From Streptomyces niveus (GTDB lineage Bacteria; Actinomycetota; Actinomycetes; Streptomycetales; Streptomycetaceae): a DNA stretch of 64,000 nucleotides. Below are positions 55,606-64,000 of this stretch, piece after piece. Each line of letters opens with the position of its first letter. Position 1 is the first letter of the stretch. Where the stretch lies: the NCBI RefSeq assembly GCF_001723055.1, contig NZ_MDCR01000054.1, forward strand, positions 51,284 to 115,283, written 5' to 3'. The notes below the pieces were generated by a model. The model had not been told where the DNA came from. It made no database searches and was given only the letters and a program-made list of their open reading frames with translations. The position numbers and the translations under genes were made by a program.

Positions 55606-56990
55606 GCGAGAACGCCGGGACGGCGGAAGGGACCGCGGCAGGGGCCGCGGGGAGCACGGACGAGACGGCGGAGGAGATATCCGTCGAGGCTCTGCGGCGC
55701 CGTGCCGTGGCCGCGCTGACCACCGCGCGCGCCCGCACCGCGCTGCTCACCTCCTGCGTGGACGAGCCCGAACTGACCGCGCAACACTCGCCGTTGATGT
55801 CACCGCTGGTCTGGGACCTGGCTCATATCGGCAATCAGGAGGAGCAGTGGCTGCTCCGCAACGTCGGCGGCCGGGAGGCCGTCAGGCCGGAGATCGACTC
55901 CGTGTACGACGCCTTCGAGCATCCCCGGGCGCTGCGTCCCACGCTCCCGCTGCTCGCCCCCACCGAGGCGCGGGCGTACGCCTCCGACGTCCGGGGCCGG
56001 GTCCTGGACATCCTCGACAGCAGTCCGCTGCGAGGCGGCCCGCTGCTGGACGCCGGATTCGCGTTCGGGATGATCGCGCAGCACGAACAGCAGCACGACG
56101 AGACAATGCTGATCACCCATCAGCTGCGCCGTGGCCCCGCCGCGCTCACCGCGCCGGAGCCGCCGGGTCCCGATCCCGCCGACGCGGCCGGGCTGCCGAG
56201 TGAAGTCCTCGTCCCGGCGGGGCAGTTCACGATGGGCACCTCGGCCGAGCCGTGGGCGCTGGACAACGAACGGCCCGCGCACCACCGGCTCGTGCCCGCC
56301 TTCCACCTCGACACGGCGCCGGTCACCAACGGCGACTATCTGAGCTTCATGGAGGACGGCGGCTACACCGACGAACGCTGGTGGGCACCGGCCGGCTGGG
56401 ACCAGATCCGTGAACACGGCATCGGGGCACCGCTGTTCTGGCGGCGGGAGGCCGGGCAGTGGACGCGCCGCCGCTTCGGCGTGGTCGAGCCCGTCCCCGC
56501 CGACGAACCGGTTCTGCACGTCAGCTGGTACGAGGCGGACGCGTACGCCCGCTGGGCCGGGCGCAGGCTGCCGACCGAGGAGGAGTGGGAGAAGGCGGCC
56601 CGGCACGATCCGGCGACCGGCCGCTCGCGGCGCTATCCGTGGGGCGACGAGGACCCGACCCCCGAGCACGCCAACCTCGGCCAGCTCCATCTGCGGCCGG
56701 CGCCTGCGGGCAGCTATCGGCTCGGCGCCTCGCCGTTGGGCGTACGGCAGTTGATCGGTGACGTGTGGGAGTGGACGTCGAGCGACTTCCTGCCCTATCC
56801 CGGCTTTGCCGCCTTCCCCTACCGGGAGTACTCGGAGGTGTTCTTCGGCGGCGCGCACAAGGTGCTGCGCGGCGGCTCGTTCGCCGTGGACCGGGTGGCG
56901 TGCCGTGGCACCTTCCGTAACTGGGACCTGCCGGTGCGCCGCCAGATCTTCGCGGGATTCCGTACCGCCCGCTCCGCCGGGGACATCTGA
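55602..56990 (+). CDS. egtB: Ergothioneine sulfoxide synthase EgtB
   Basis: 462-aa non-heme iron enzyme joining gamma-glutamylcysteine to hercynine with oxygen. The N-terminal DinB-like domain carries the iron site: His in WDLAHIGNQEEQW and HEQQHDE (HX3HXE). The C-terminal FGE-sulfatase domain begins VPAGQFTMGTSAEP and ends FRNWDLPVRRQIFAGFRTAR. Coupled to egtA and egtC by overlapping start/stop codons. Confidence 0.96.
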   Translation: MSENAGTAEGTAAGAAGSTDETAEEISVEALRRRAVAALTTARARTALLTSCVDEPELTAQHSPLMSPLVWDLAHIGNQEEQWLLRNVGGREAVRPEIDSVYDAFEHPRALRPTLPLLAPTEARAYASDVRGRVLDILDSSPLRGGPLLDAGFAFGMIAQHEQQHDETMLITHQLRRGPAALTAPEPPGPDPADAAGLPSEVLVPAGQFTMGTSAEPWALDNERPAHHRLVPAFHLDTAPVTNGDYLSFMEDGGYTDERWWAPAGWDQIREHGIGAPLFWRREAGQWTRRRFGVVEPVPADEPVLHVSWYEADAYARWAGRRLPTEEEWEKAARHDPATGRSRRYPWGDEDPTPEHANLGQLHLRPAPAGSYRLGASPLGVRQLIGDVWEWTSSDFLPYPGFAAFPYREYSEVFFGGAHKVLRGGSFAVDRVACRGTFRNWDLPVRRQIFAGFRTARSAGDI

Positions 56991-57745
56991 TGTGCCGTCA
57001 TATCGCCTATGTGGGACCTCCGGTGGCGCTGCGCGAGGTGCTGATCAGCCCCGAGTACGCGCTGTACCGGCAGTCCTGGGAGCCGCGCAGGCAGCAGCAC
57101 GGGACGGTCAACGCCGACGGTTTCGGGGTCGGTTGGTACGCGGACGGCGATCCGCTGCCCGCGCGCTACCGCCGTCCGGGGCCCATCTGGGGCGATCAGA
57201 GCGTCGTCGACCTGGCCAGGGTGGTCAGGAGCGGCGCGGTGCTCGCGGCGGTGCGCGACGCCACCGAGTCGGGGTCGGACGGTGAGGCCGCGGCGGCGCC
57301 GTTCGCCTCCGGGCCCTGGCTGTTCAGCCACAACGGCGCCGTGCGCGGCTGGCCGTCGAGCCTGGCGCCGCTGACCACCGCGCTCTCCCCCGCCGAGCTG
57401 CTGGCGCTGGACGCCAGGACCGACTCGGCGTTCGTGTGGGCGCTGGTGCTCCACCGGCTGCGGGACGGCGACGGCCTGGGCCAGGCGCTGACCGACACGG
57501 TCCTGGAAGTGGCCGAGGCCGCGCCCGAGGCCCGGCTGAACCTGCTGCTCACGGACGGCGAGAGCGTCACGGCGACCGCCTGGGGCGACACGCTCTGGTA
57601 TCTCGCCGAGCCCGGCCGGGCGGCCGTCGTCGCCTCGGAGCCGTACGACGACGATCCGCGCTGGCACGAGGTCCCCGACCACACCCTGCTGACGGCGACC
57701 CGCGCCGACGTCCTGCTCACCCCCCTCAAGGAGCCATCCGCGTGA
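56990..57745 (+). CDS. egtC: Gamma-glutamyl amidohydrolase EgtC
   Basis: 251-aa class II glutamine-amidotransferase-like (Ntn) hydrolase that removes the glutamyl group from the sulfoxide intermediate. The catalytic nucleophile is Cys2 (MCRHIAYVG), which needs exact removal of Met1. HNGAVRGW and NADGFGVGWY are typical. Start and egtB stop overlap (TGATG). Confidence 0.95.
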   Translation: MCRHIAYVGPPVALREVLISPEYALYRQSWEPRRQQHGTVNADGFGVGWYADGDPLPARYRRPGPIWGDQSVVDLARVVRSGAVLAAVRDATESGSDGEAAAAPFASGPWLFSHNGAVRGWPSSLAPLTTALSPAELLALDARTDSAFVWALVLHRLRDGDGLGQALTDTVLEVAEAAPEARLNLLLTDGESVTATAWGDTLWYLAEPGRAAVVASEPYDDDPRWHEVPDHTLLTATRADVLLTPLKEPSA

Positions 57746-58704
57746 GCCCGTACGAACTGACCCGCACCCTGCCCGAGGACGCCACCGACGCCGCGCTGCG
57801 CGCCGATGTGCTGCACGGGCTGACCCAGAGCCCCAAGTCGCTGCCGCCGAAGTGGTTCTACGACGCCAGGGGCAGTGAACTCTTCGAGGAGATCACCGCG
57901 CTCGACGAGTACTACCCGACGCGCGCCGAGCGGGAGATCCTGCTCGACCGCGCGCCCGAGATCGCGGCGGCGACGGGGGCCCGCACGCTGGTCGAACTGG
58001 GCTCGGGATCCTCGGAGAAGACCCGGCACCTGCTCGACGCACTGCCGCTGCTGCACAGTTACGTACCGGTCGACGTGAGCGGGAGCGCGCTCACCGGGGC
58101 CGCCGACACGCTCCTCGCCGAGCGGCCGGACCTCCATGTGCACGCGCTCATCGCCGACTTCACGAAGGAGCTGACGCTGCCGGACACGCCGGGGCCGAGG
58201 CTGGTCGCGTTCCTCGGCGGCACGATCGGCAATCTGCTGCCCGACGAGCGCGCCGACTTCCTCGCGTCGGTGCGCGCGATGCTCGTGCCCGGCGACGCGC
58301 TGCTCCTGGGGACGGACCTGGTGAAGGACGAGTCCGTACTGGTACGGGCGTACGACGACGCGTCCGGCGTGACGGCGGCCTTCAACAAGAACGTGCTGGC
58401 CGTCGTGGACCGTGAGCTGGGCGCCGACTTCGACCCGGCGGACTTCGACCATGTGGCGCTCTGGGACAGCGGCCGGCGGTGGATCGAGATGCGGCTCAGG
58501 GCGCGCAGGGACCTCACCGTGAAGATCCCGGAGCTGGATCTGGTGGTCACCTTCGAGGCGGGTGAGGAGATGCGTACGGAGGTGTCCGCGAAGTTCACTC
58601 AGACCACTGTCCGCTCCGAACTGGCCGGGGCCGGGATGGAGTTGGCGCACTGGTGGACGGACGAGGCCGGGCGGTTCGCGCTGTCGCTGGCGACGGCGGT
58701 GTGA
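57742..58704 (+). CDS. egtD: Histidine N-alpha-methyltransferase EgtD
   Basis: 320-aa SAM enzyme that trimethylates histidine to hercynine. Seen: PPKWFYDARGSELFEEIT, the SAM loop VELGSGSSEKTRHLL and the end LAHWWTDEAGRFALSLA. GTG 57742 overlaps the egtC stop. The final lyase gene egtE is absent here, so a separate PLP enzyme must finish the pathway. Its 3' end overlaps the convergent acyltransferase by 106 bp. Confidence 0.96.
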   Translation: MSPYELTRTLPEDATDAALRADVLHGLTQSPKSLPPKWFYDARGSELFEEITALDEYYPTRAEREILLDRAPEIAAATGARTLVELGSGSSEKTRHLLDALPLLHSYVPVDVSGSALTGAADTLLAERPDLHVHALIADFTKELTLPDTPGPRLVAFLGGTIGNLLPDERADFLASVRAMLVPGDALLLGTDLVKDESVLVRAYDDASGVTAAFNKNVLAVVDRELGADFDPADFDHVALWDSGRRWIEMRLRARRDLTVKIPELDLVVTFEAGEEMRTEVSAKFTQTTVRSELAGAGMELAHWWTDEAGRFALSLATAV

Positions 58705-59498
58705 GTCGCGCCGGCGACGGCGCCCTGGGCCGCGCGGGCCAGTGAGCGACGGTCCGGGTGGCTCCCGGCGGGGATCAGGGGCAGCACCTCGATCTCGGCC
58801 GTGAGCCCGCCGGCCATGACGGTCCGCCACAGCGAGACGGCGAGCGGGTCGTCCCCGACGAAGGCGGCGGGACCCAGCGGGCGGTAGCCGATCCGTACGG
58901 GACGCACGTCCGCGCCCGCGTCCAGCGCGGCCTGGAACACGGCGTTGGTGAACCGCCCCTGGTCCCGGCCGCACCAGGTACTGCCTTCGGGGAAGACGAT
59001 CACGCGGGATCCGGCGCGCAGGGCGCCCTGGATGTCGCGTACGGTGCCCGGCAGCGCGCGGAGCCGTTCGCGTTCCACGAAGAGGGTGCCGCCGAGCTCC
59101 GCGACCATGCCCAGGACGGGCCAGCGCCGGATGTCGCTCTTGGCCAGCAGTCGGCCCGGGTACAGCGTCGCGATGAGCGGGATGTCCAGCCAGGAGATGT
59201 GGTTGGCGACGACGAGCACCCCGCCGGGCGCCCCGGACGACAGCTCGGGCCCGGCCCCCTCGACCCGGATGCGCAGCCCGAACAGGCGGATCACCGTACG
59301 CGTCCAGCCCTGGGTCAGCCGGTCGCGCAGACCGGCGTCGAGGAGGGCGACCAGTGGGATGAGCAGGATCCCGAGGACGACGGCGGCGACACCGGCCAGC
59401 AGCCGCGCTGACGCCGCGAACGGGCCCCGGCGCAGACCGTCGGAGCGGGGGGCGCAGAGCTGCGGGGTGCAGGGCGCCGTGGGCAGCCAGGCGCTCAT
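58599..59498 (-). CDS. olsA: PlsC-type acyltransferase, probable ornithine-lipid OlsA
   Basis: 299-aa membrane-associated acyltransferase. It has an N-terminal hydrophobic segment (VAAVVLGILLIPLVALL), HX4D in ANHISWLDIP, and the substrate motif VFPEGST. It would add the second fatty acid to lyso-ornithine lipid, though phosphatidic-acid synthesis is possible. The ATG overlaps the upstream N-acyltransferase stop (ATGA). The last ~30 codons run antisense into egtD and look non-conserved. Confidence 0.85.
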   Translation of the reverse strand: MSAWLPTAPCTPQLCAPRSDGLRRGPFAASARLLAGVAAVVLGILLIPLVALLDAGLRDRLTQGWTRTVIRLFGLRIRVEGAGPELSSGAPGGVLVVANHISWLDIPLIATLYPGRLLAKSDIRRWPVLGMVAELGGTLFVERERLRALPGTVRDIQGALRAGSRVIVFPEGSTWCGRDQGRFTNAVFQAALDAGADVRPVRIGYRPLGPAAFVGDDPLAVSLWRTVMAGGLTAEIEVLPLIPAGSHPDRRSLARAAQGAVAGATHTAVASDSANRPASSVHQCANSIPAPASSERTVV

Positions 59499-60313
59499 CG
59501 CGCAGGGGCGAGCGAGAGGAAGTGCCGCAGGTAGCGCGGGTTGGTGCGGCGCAGCGACAGCAGGACGTACAGGTCGGCGACCCCGAACTCGGGGTCGTGC
59601 GCGGGCGCGCCGCAGACCCAGGCGCCGAGCCGCAGATAGCCGCGGAGCAGGGCGGGGAGTTCGGTGCGCGCGGCGGGCGCGGTGTCGCTGTCCGGGGTCC
59701 AGAGGCGGTGCGGGGTGACCCAGTACTCCTCCGGCGCGAGGTTGCGGTCCTTGACGGTGTTCCAGGTGGCCGACGCGAGGGCGCCGCCGTCGTTCAGCGG
59801 GAGGGAGCAGCAGCCCGCCATCCAGTTGTGCCCGGTGCGGGTCATGTAGCGGGCGAGCCCGGCCCAGATCAGGGCGATGACGGCGCCGTTGCGGTGCAGG
59901 GGGTGGACGCAGGAGCGGCCGACCTCCACGAGGTCGTCGCGTATGTGGTCGAGCCGCTGGAGGTCGAACTCACTCTCGGAGTAGAGCCGTCCGGCGGCGC
60001 GGGCGCGGTCGGGCGGCAGCAGCCGGTACGTCCCCACGACCTCGCCGGTCTCGGCCTCGCGTACCAGCAGGTGGTCGCAGTAGGCGTCGAAGGCGTCGCC
60101 GTCGAGGCCGGGCTCGGGCCCGTCGACGAGGGCGCCCATCTCGCCGGCGAAGACCATGTGGCGCAGGCGCTGGGCGGCGCGTACGTCCTCCTCGTCGCGG
60201 GCGAGGGAGACGAGGTAGCGCTGCTCGGGGTCGGGAGCGGCGGCGGGGGCGGGAAGCTGCGCGGGGAGTGAGAGGGGGAGGGTGGCGGGGATGACGGCGG
60301 GCGAGGCGGACAT
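59495..60313 (-). CDS. olsB: GNAT N-acyltransferase, probable OlsB
   Basis: 272-aa acyltransferase of the Acetyltransf_5/hemolysin-like group that moves a 3-hydroxyacyl chain from ACP to ornithine. Core segments: AAQRLRHMVFAGEMGAL, VVGTYRLLPPDRA, VEVGRSCVHPLHRNGAVIAL and WMAGCCSLPLNDG. ATG 60313 starts the protein; the Pro/Ala-rich lead is typical. With the coupled plsC-type gene it forms an olsB-olsA unit for a phosphate-free membrane lipid (inference from family pairing). Confidence 0.85.
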   Translation of the reverse strand: MSASPAVIPATLPLSLPAQLPAPAAAPDPEQRYLVSLARDEEDVRAAQRLRHMVFAGEMGALVDGPEPGLDGDAFDAYCDHLLVREAETGEVVGTYRLLPPDRARAAGRLYSESEFDLQRLDHIRDDLVEVGRSCVHPLHRNGAVIALIWAGLARYMTRTGHNWMAGCCSLPLNDGGALASATWNTVKDRNLAPEEYWVTPHRLWTPDSDTAPAARTELPALLRGYLRLGAWVCGAPAHDPEFGVADLYVLLSLRRTNPRYLRHFLSLAPAR

Positions 60314-60566
60314 AGCGGTCTCCAGTGCCGGACGAAAGAACCGAGCGGTGGTGGGACGCCGCTGGCGCGGCGACCCGGCACCTTGTTTCTTCCGTGACCG
60401 GCTGGATTCGACATGACAGCCCGGGAGAGCGGGGATGTGAGACGGCTGAATGGCCGGAACCAACGGGTAACGCGTTGGCAAAGGGGCCGCCCGCGAGAGG
60501 ACGCGGTGCCCGGTCCCGGCCGGAACCTGCGGCCCCGGAAGCCCGGCCCGGGGCCTCGGCCTGAAC

Positions 60567-61808
60567 CTACCTCAGCGCAGCCGTGATCTTCGCGACGGCG
60601 GCCTCGGCCGCGGTCTTCGGGTCCTCGCCCTGGAGGACCGCCGTCATATATGGCTTGATCGGGTTGTCCAGCTCGACGTTGGCCCACTTCGGCGAGTTGG
60701 GTGTCGCCCGCCCCTGCGCGGCGCCCGCCGCCATCGCCGCCGTGGCTTCCTGGCCCTCGATGACGTCCGCGAGCGTCGTCTTGTTCGGCACGTAACTCAT
60801 CGTCTTGGCCAGCTCCGTCTGCCACTTCTCACCGGCCAGCGCCTTGACCACCTCGACCGCCGCCGACCGGTGGGAGGAGTTCTTGGGGACGATGAGGTCG
60901 GAGCCGCCGGTGAAGACGGCGCCGGGCGCCCCCGCGGTCTTGCCGGGGACGGGGAAGAAGCCGAGTTTGCCCTTGAGGTCGGGGTTCTTCTCCTCGATCT
61001 GGACGGCGGAGTTGGGGGTGTCGATGATCTGCGCGATGTCGCCCCGGGCGAACTCGCCCTCCTGCTCCGGCTTCACCTCGTCGGAGTCCTTGGGCCCGTC
61101 GCCGAGAGCCTGCAACTCCTTGTAGAACTTCATGCCCCTGATCGCCTCGGGGGTGTCGAGGCGGCCCTCCCACTCGCCGCCCGACTCGACCGCCAGCTCG
61201 CCGCCCTCGTCCCAGATGAAACCGGAGAGGGTGTACCAGTCCTGGCCGGCCAGATAGATGCCCTGCTGGGATCCCTGGTCGAGCTGGGCGGTGATGTCCA
61301 GCCACTCGGCGCGGGTCTTGGGCAGTTCGTCGATGCCGGCCTCCGCGAAGAGGTCCTTGTTGTAGATGACGACGCGGTTGGCGGCGTACCAGGGAATGCC
61401 GAACTGCGAGCCGTTGATGCTGCCGGGCTCGGCGAGACCGGGCAGCCAGTCCTCGCTTCCCAGGTCCCTTACGGATTCCAGGGTGAGGTCGCGCAGACCG
61501 TCGCTCTCCGCGTACTGCGCGACCTGGGTGTTGCCGACCTCGATGATGTCCGGCGCGTCGTCGGCCTCCAGCGCGGCCATGACCTTCTTGCCGATCCCGG
61601 TCCACTCCTGGATCTCGACCTCCAGCCGGACCGAGGGGTTCTCCTCCTCGTACGCCTTGGTGAAGCGCTCCAGGTACGCGTCGGAGACGCTGCCCTTCAT
61701 GAGCCAGAGGGTGATGACCTTGTCGTCCGCGCCTGGGAGCATTCCGCATCCCACCAGTGCGAGGGAGGACGCGAACACGGCGGAGCCGACAAGGAAGCGG
61801 TTTTTCAC
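60567..61808 (-). CDS. Sugar ABC transporter solute-binding lipoprotein
   Basis: 413-aa extracellular binding protein. The signal and lipobox are FASSLALVGCG, so it is lipid-anchored at about residue 22. The mature protein is a typical family 1 sugar binder (VITLWLMKGSVSDAYLERF, NRVVIYNKDLFAEAGI). GTG 61808 with AAGGTGA upstream. No permease or ATPase genes follow, so it must use a transporter encoded elsewhere. A TGGT-N4-ACCA site about 90 bp upstream looks like a DasR operator, which would point to chito-oligosaccharides or aminosugars. Confidence 0.92.
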   Translation of the reverse strand: MKNRFLVGSAVFASSLALVGCGMLPGADDKVITLWLMKGSVSDAYLERFTKAYEEENPSVRLEVEIQEWTGIGKKVMAALEADDAPDIIEVGNTQVAQYAESDGLRDLTLESVRDLGSEDWLPGLAEPGSINGSQFGIPWYAANRVVIYNKDLFAEAGIDELPKTRAEWLDITAQLDQGSQQGIYLAGQDWYTLSGFIWDEGGELAVESGGEWEGRLDTPEAIRGMKFYKELQALGDGPKDSDEVKPEQEGEFARGDIAQIIDTPNSAVQIEEKNPDLKGKLGFFPVPGKTAGAPGAVFTGGSDLIVPKNSSHRSAAVEVVKALAGEKWQTELAKTMSYVPNKTTLADVIEGQEATAAMAAGAAQGRATPNSPKWANVELDNPIKPYMTAVLQGEDPKTAAEAAVAKITAALR

Positions 61809-61897
61809 GTAGGTCACCTTCTGGCGTGCGGCACGAAAGAGTGAACCCGACGTGGGGGAAGCAGCACGGAGCGCTCGCACGGGTATTGGCGCGATTT

Positions 61898-61909
61898 TGG
61901 TATGGACCA
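61898..61909. promoter_or_regulatory. DasR-like operator (dre)
   Basis: TGGTATGGACCA matches the core TGGTCTAGACCA of DasR sites at 10 of 12 positions. It lies 90 bp before the binding-protein start and 129 bp before dodecin, in their divergent gap. DasR is the GntR repressor of aminosugar use in Streptomyces. Confidence 0.6.
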
Positions 61910-62037
61910 ACGAACCGGTCAAGCCCCGTACATCCTCAGGCAACCCCCTCGCGCCCTTCTCCTGCCGCGCGCGGCGCCGCGTGGTGGGGCACGGTGGAGT
62001 GACACCGCGACCGCGCGCGAAGAGGAGAACCACTCCC

Positions 62038-62262
62038 ATGAGCCACCACACCTACCGGGTCACCGAGATCTACGGCACCTCAGAGGCGGGCGTCGACGAG
62101 GCCATCCGGAACGGGATCGACCGGGCGTCGCAGACCCTGCGCGGGCTGGACTGGTTCGAGGTGACGCAGGTCCGCGGACATATCGTCGACGGCCGGATCG
62201 AGCACTACCAGGTCGGGCTGAAGGTCGGCTTCCGGCTGGAGGACGGCGACCAGGCGGGCTGA
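62038..62262 (+). CDS. Dodecin, flavin storage protein
   Basis: 74-aa protein that forms a dodecamer binding flavin or CoA. The pattern is clear: HTYRVTEIYGTSEAGVDEAI, the helix end RASQTLRGLDWFEV and the strands GHIVDGRIEHYQVGLKVGF. The Trp in LDWFEV stacks flavin in known dodecins. ATG 62038 follows AGAGGAGAA. Confidence 0.93.
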   Translation: MSHHTYRVTEIYGTSEAGVDEAIRNGIDRASQTLRGLDWFEVTQVRGHIVDGRIEHYQVGLKVGFRLEDGDQAG

Positions 62263-62313
62263 CCCCGGCCCGCACCGTCCCTGCCTGCCCCTGCCTGCCC
62301 CTGCAGCACTCGC

Positions 62314-62853
62314 TCAGGTGCGCCCCTCGCGCTCCTGCCCGTCCTTCAGCGCCTGCGACGTGCTCGCCCAGCGGGCGCGTACGACGCGGAATCCCGCGCG
62401 CTCGACCGCGTCGCACACCAGCTCGTCGTCGTCCACGAGCATGCGGATCTCCCGGCCGGACGCCAGGGTGCGCAGCCGCTCCACCTTGGTCGTACGGGCG
62501 GGCCGTCTGTCGTCGTTACGGCGCATGAACATCCGGCCGTCCGGGAGGCCGTTGGCCGCCAGCCAGGCCACGGTGTCCTTGCGGCACCGCTCGGGACGAC
62601 CGGTCAGATAGACGATCTCGCACTCCTTGGCGCTCTCGAGCACCAGCGCGACCCCCTCGGCCAGCGGCGTGTCGTCGCCCGCCGCGTCGAAGAAGCCCGC
62701 CCAGTCCCTCGGCCTGCGCTCCAGGAAGTGCTGACGGTGCGCGGTCTCGGCGAGCGTCCCATCCAGGTCGAAAACGGCCAGCGGTCTGCCGCGTCCGCTT
62801 TCGTGTCCGCTGTTGTGTCTGGTGCCGGCGGTGGCACGCCTGTTGTCCGTCAC
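62314..62853 (-). CDS. HAD-family phosphatase (polynucleotide kinase 3'-phosphatase-like)
   Basis: 179-aa HAD hydrolase. Motif I is FDLDGTLAET, motif II VYLTGRPERC and motif IV LVDDDELVC. The arrangement resembles the acid-phosphatase domain of phage T4 polynucleotide kinase, which removes phosphates from nucleotide ends (inference). GTG 62853. It is divergent from the luciferase-like gene. Confidence 0.85.
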   Translation of the reverse strand: MTDNRRATAGTRHNSGHESGRGRPLAVFDLDGTLAETAHRQHFLERRPRDWAGFFDAAGDDTPLAEGVALVLESAKECEIVYLTGRPERCRKDTVAWLAANGLPDGRMFMRRNDDRRPARTTKVERLRTLASGREIRMLVDDDELVCDAVERAGFRVVRARWASTSQALKDGQEREGRT

Positions 62854-62911
62854 ACGGCCAGCCTAGAGAAGGGCCGGGGAATCCTCGCGCCGCGTCGCTG
62901 TTGAACCAGAG

Positions 62912-63964
62912 GTGACGTCCACGATCGCGAACACCCGATTCTCCGTACTCGACCGCTCCCGCACGCGCGAGGGCCAGGACGCTCCGGAGGCGCTGCGCGA
63001 CACCGTGCGCCTCGCGCGGCAGCTGGAGTCGCTCGGCTACCACCGGTTCTGGGTCTCGGAGCACCACAGCGTGCCCGGGGTCGCGGGGTCGGCGCCGACG
63101 GTGCTGGCGGCTGCCGTGGCCGCGGCGACGTCCACGATCCGCGTCGGTACGGGCGGGGTGATGCTGCCCAACCACCGGCCGCTCGTCGTGGCCGAGCAGT
63201 TCGGGGTGCTGGAGTCGCTGTTCCCCGGCCGGATCGACATGGGTCTCGGGCGCTCCGTGGGCTTCACGGACGGGATACGCCGGGCGCTCGGCAAGGACAA
63301 GCAGGCCATGGATCTCGCGGACTTCGCCGCTGATGTCGATGAACTGCTCGGCTGGTTCACCGGCGACCAGGCCCTCTACCCGCAGGTCCACGCCCTGCCC
63401 GCCGAGGGGCTGCGGCCGGAGCCGTTCGTCCTGGCCATGGGCGAGGGCGCCGACATCGCGGCGGCGGCCGGTCTGCCCATGGTCGTCGGCGACCTGCGCG
63501 GCCGGGACCGCATGCTGCGGGCCGTGGAGCGCTACCGCGCGGGCTTCCGCCCGTCCGCCTGGTCACAGCGCCCGCAGGTGATCATCGCGGGGACGGTCGC
63601 GGTGGCCGGGAGCGAGGAGGAGGCACGCCGGCTGCTGGTGCCCGAGGCGTGGTCGATGGCCCACTCCCGTACGCACGGCGTCTTCCCGCCACTCGCGCCC
63701 GCCGGGCGGATCGAGACGCTGCCGATGACGGCGAAGGAACGCGAGTACTACGAGTCGGGCCTGCGCGGCCATGTCCAGGGCACCGAGGAGCAGGTCGCCG
63801 CCGCCCTGGAGGCGGTGATCGGGGAGACCGGCGCCGACGAGGTGCTGGTCACGACCAGTACGTACGACCGCGACGCGCTCCTGGAATCCTTCACCCGGCT
63901 GGCAAGGGTCGCGGAACTGGGCCGGGTCCCTGTGCCCAACCCGCCGATTTATTCAGCGGGTTGA
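62912..63964 (+). CDS. Luciferase-like flavin monooxygenase (MsnO8 type)
   Basis: 350-aa LLM-class TIM-barrel oxidoreductase using FMNH2 or F420. Features: RFSVLDRSRTREG, YHRFWVSEHHSVPGVAGS and the GVMLPNHRPLVVAEQFG barrel strand, all typical of the MsnO8 subgroup. GTG 62912. The substrate is unknown; it ends 36 bp before the window edge and has no operon partner inside the window. Confidence 0.9.
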   Translation: MTSTIANTRFSVLDRSRTREGQDAPEALRDTVRLARQLESLGYHRFWVSEHHSVPGVAGSAPTVLAAAVAAATSTIRVGTGGVMLPNHRPLVVAEQFGVLESLFPGRIDMGLGRSVGFTDGIRRALGKDKQAMDLADFAADVDELLGWFTGDQALYPQVHALPAEGLRPEPFVLAMGEGADIAAAAGLPMVVGDLRGRDRMLRAVERYRAGFRPSAWSQRPQVIIAGTVAVAGSEEEARRLLVPEAWSMAHSRTHGVFPPLAPAGRIETLPMTAKEREYYESGLRGHVQGTEEQVAAALEAVIGETGADEVLVTTSTYDRDALLESFTRLARVAELGRVPVPNPPIYSAG

Positions 63965-64000
63965 GTACGGGACCGACAGGGCCTAGGGCGTGTCCGCAAA

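Noticed and set aside
57196..58974. 592-codon minus-strand ORF over egtC-egtD
   Set aside because: Antisense to two clear ergothioneine genes and Arg/Gly-rich throughout.

Overview
The window is high-GC actinobacterial chromosome, most likely Streptomyces. Support comes from the very high third-position GC, frequent GTG/TTG starts, purine-rich Shine-Dalgarno sites, and gene content: a WhiB-family protein, DUF6480, a GH62/GH10 secretome pair with ricin-type CBM13, an ergothioneine operon, an Imm49 gene, SpoIIE and RsbW-like regulators, and many TetR/MarR/MerR/LacI regulators beside the genes they probably control. No rRNA, tRNA or CRISPR array was seen. The density of accessory and broken genes in the first half suits a chromosome arm.

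Layout. 1-6.8 kb: the edge of a specialised-metabolism or catabolic locus, with a P450 cut by the window edge, two different SAM methyltransferases, a GerE-only regulator, a 98-aa unknown, an MFS exporter and a PucR-type regulator. 7.7-19.3 kb: a phosphotransferase-like kinase; a zinc alcohol dehydrogenase divergent from its TetR; divergent secreted xylan-degrading enzymes (GH62 arabinofuranosidase and GH10 xylanase) sharing an 11-bp promoter motif; an SDR/SnoaL pair divergent from a second TetR with duplicated palindromic operators; a membrane SpoIIE phosphatase; two unknown proteins.

19.4-29.7 kb is a corridor of gene decay. It holds a frameshifted possible SUKH/SMI1 gene beside an intact Imm49 immunity gene, a WHG-type TetR pseudogene, an ATPase-like remnant, a collapsed amidohydrolase behind an intact alpha/beta hydrolase and a MerR operator, a HEAT-repeat gene interrupted by an IS5-group element (frameshifted transposase plus a passenger gene), an internally deleted ABC ATPase, an orphan PqqD-like protein and an ACP-TE polyketide synthase remnant. 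The IS insertion can be reconstructed: removing the element and one copy of a TA duplication restores a 206-codon ORF.

29.7-64 kb is mostly intact. It carries a MarR/aldo-keto reductase/Gfo-Idh unit; DUF6480; pirin; TPR protein; a coupled small ORF-whiB-ligD(polymerase) unit; an RsbW-like ATPase; VOC protein; CorA; a class III UvrA-like ABC protein; a 1130-aa HEAT protein; a flavin disulfide reductase; thioredoxin; thiolase; a LacI/hydrolase pair; a PemK-like protein with no visible antitoxin; a TIGR02452 macrodomain-like protein; egtABCD for ergothioneine; an olsB-olsA pair probably making ornithine lipid; an orphan sugar-binding lipoprotein with a DasR-like operator; dodecin; a HAD protein; and a luciferase-like monooxygenase.

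No clearly new multi-gene system was found. The best leads are the IS5-group element with a passenger gene, the immunity-only island without a toxin, the PqqD/PKS remnant pairing, several self-consistent operator sets, and the translationally coupled small ORFs. All family calls come from reading translations by eye; no database was searched.
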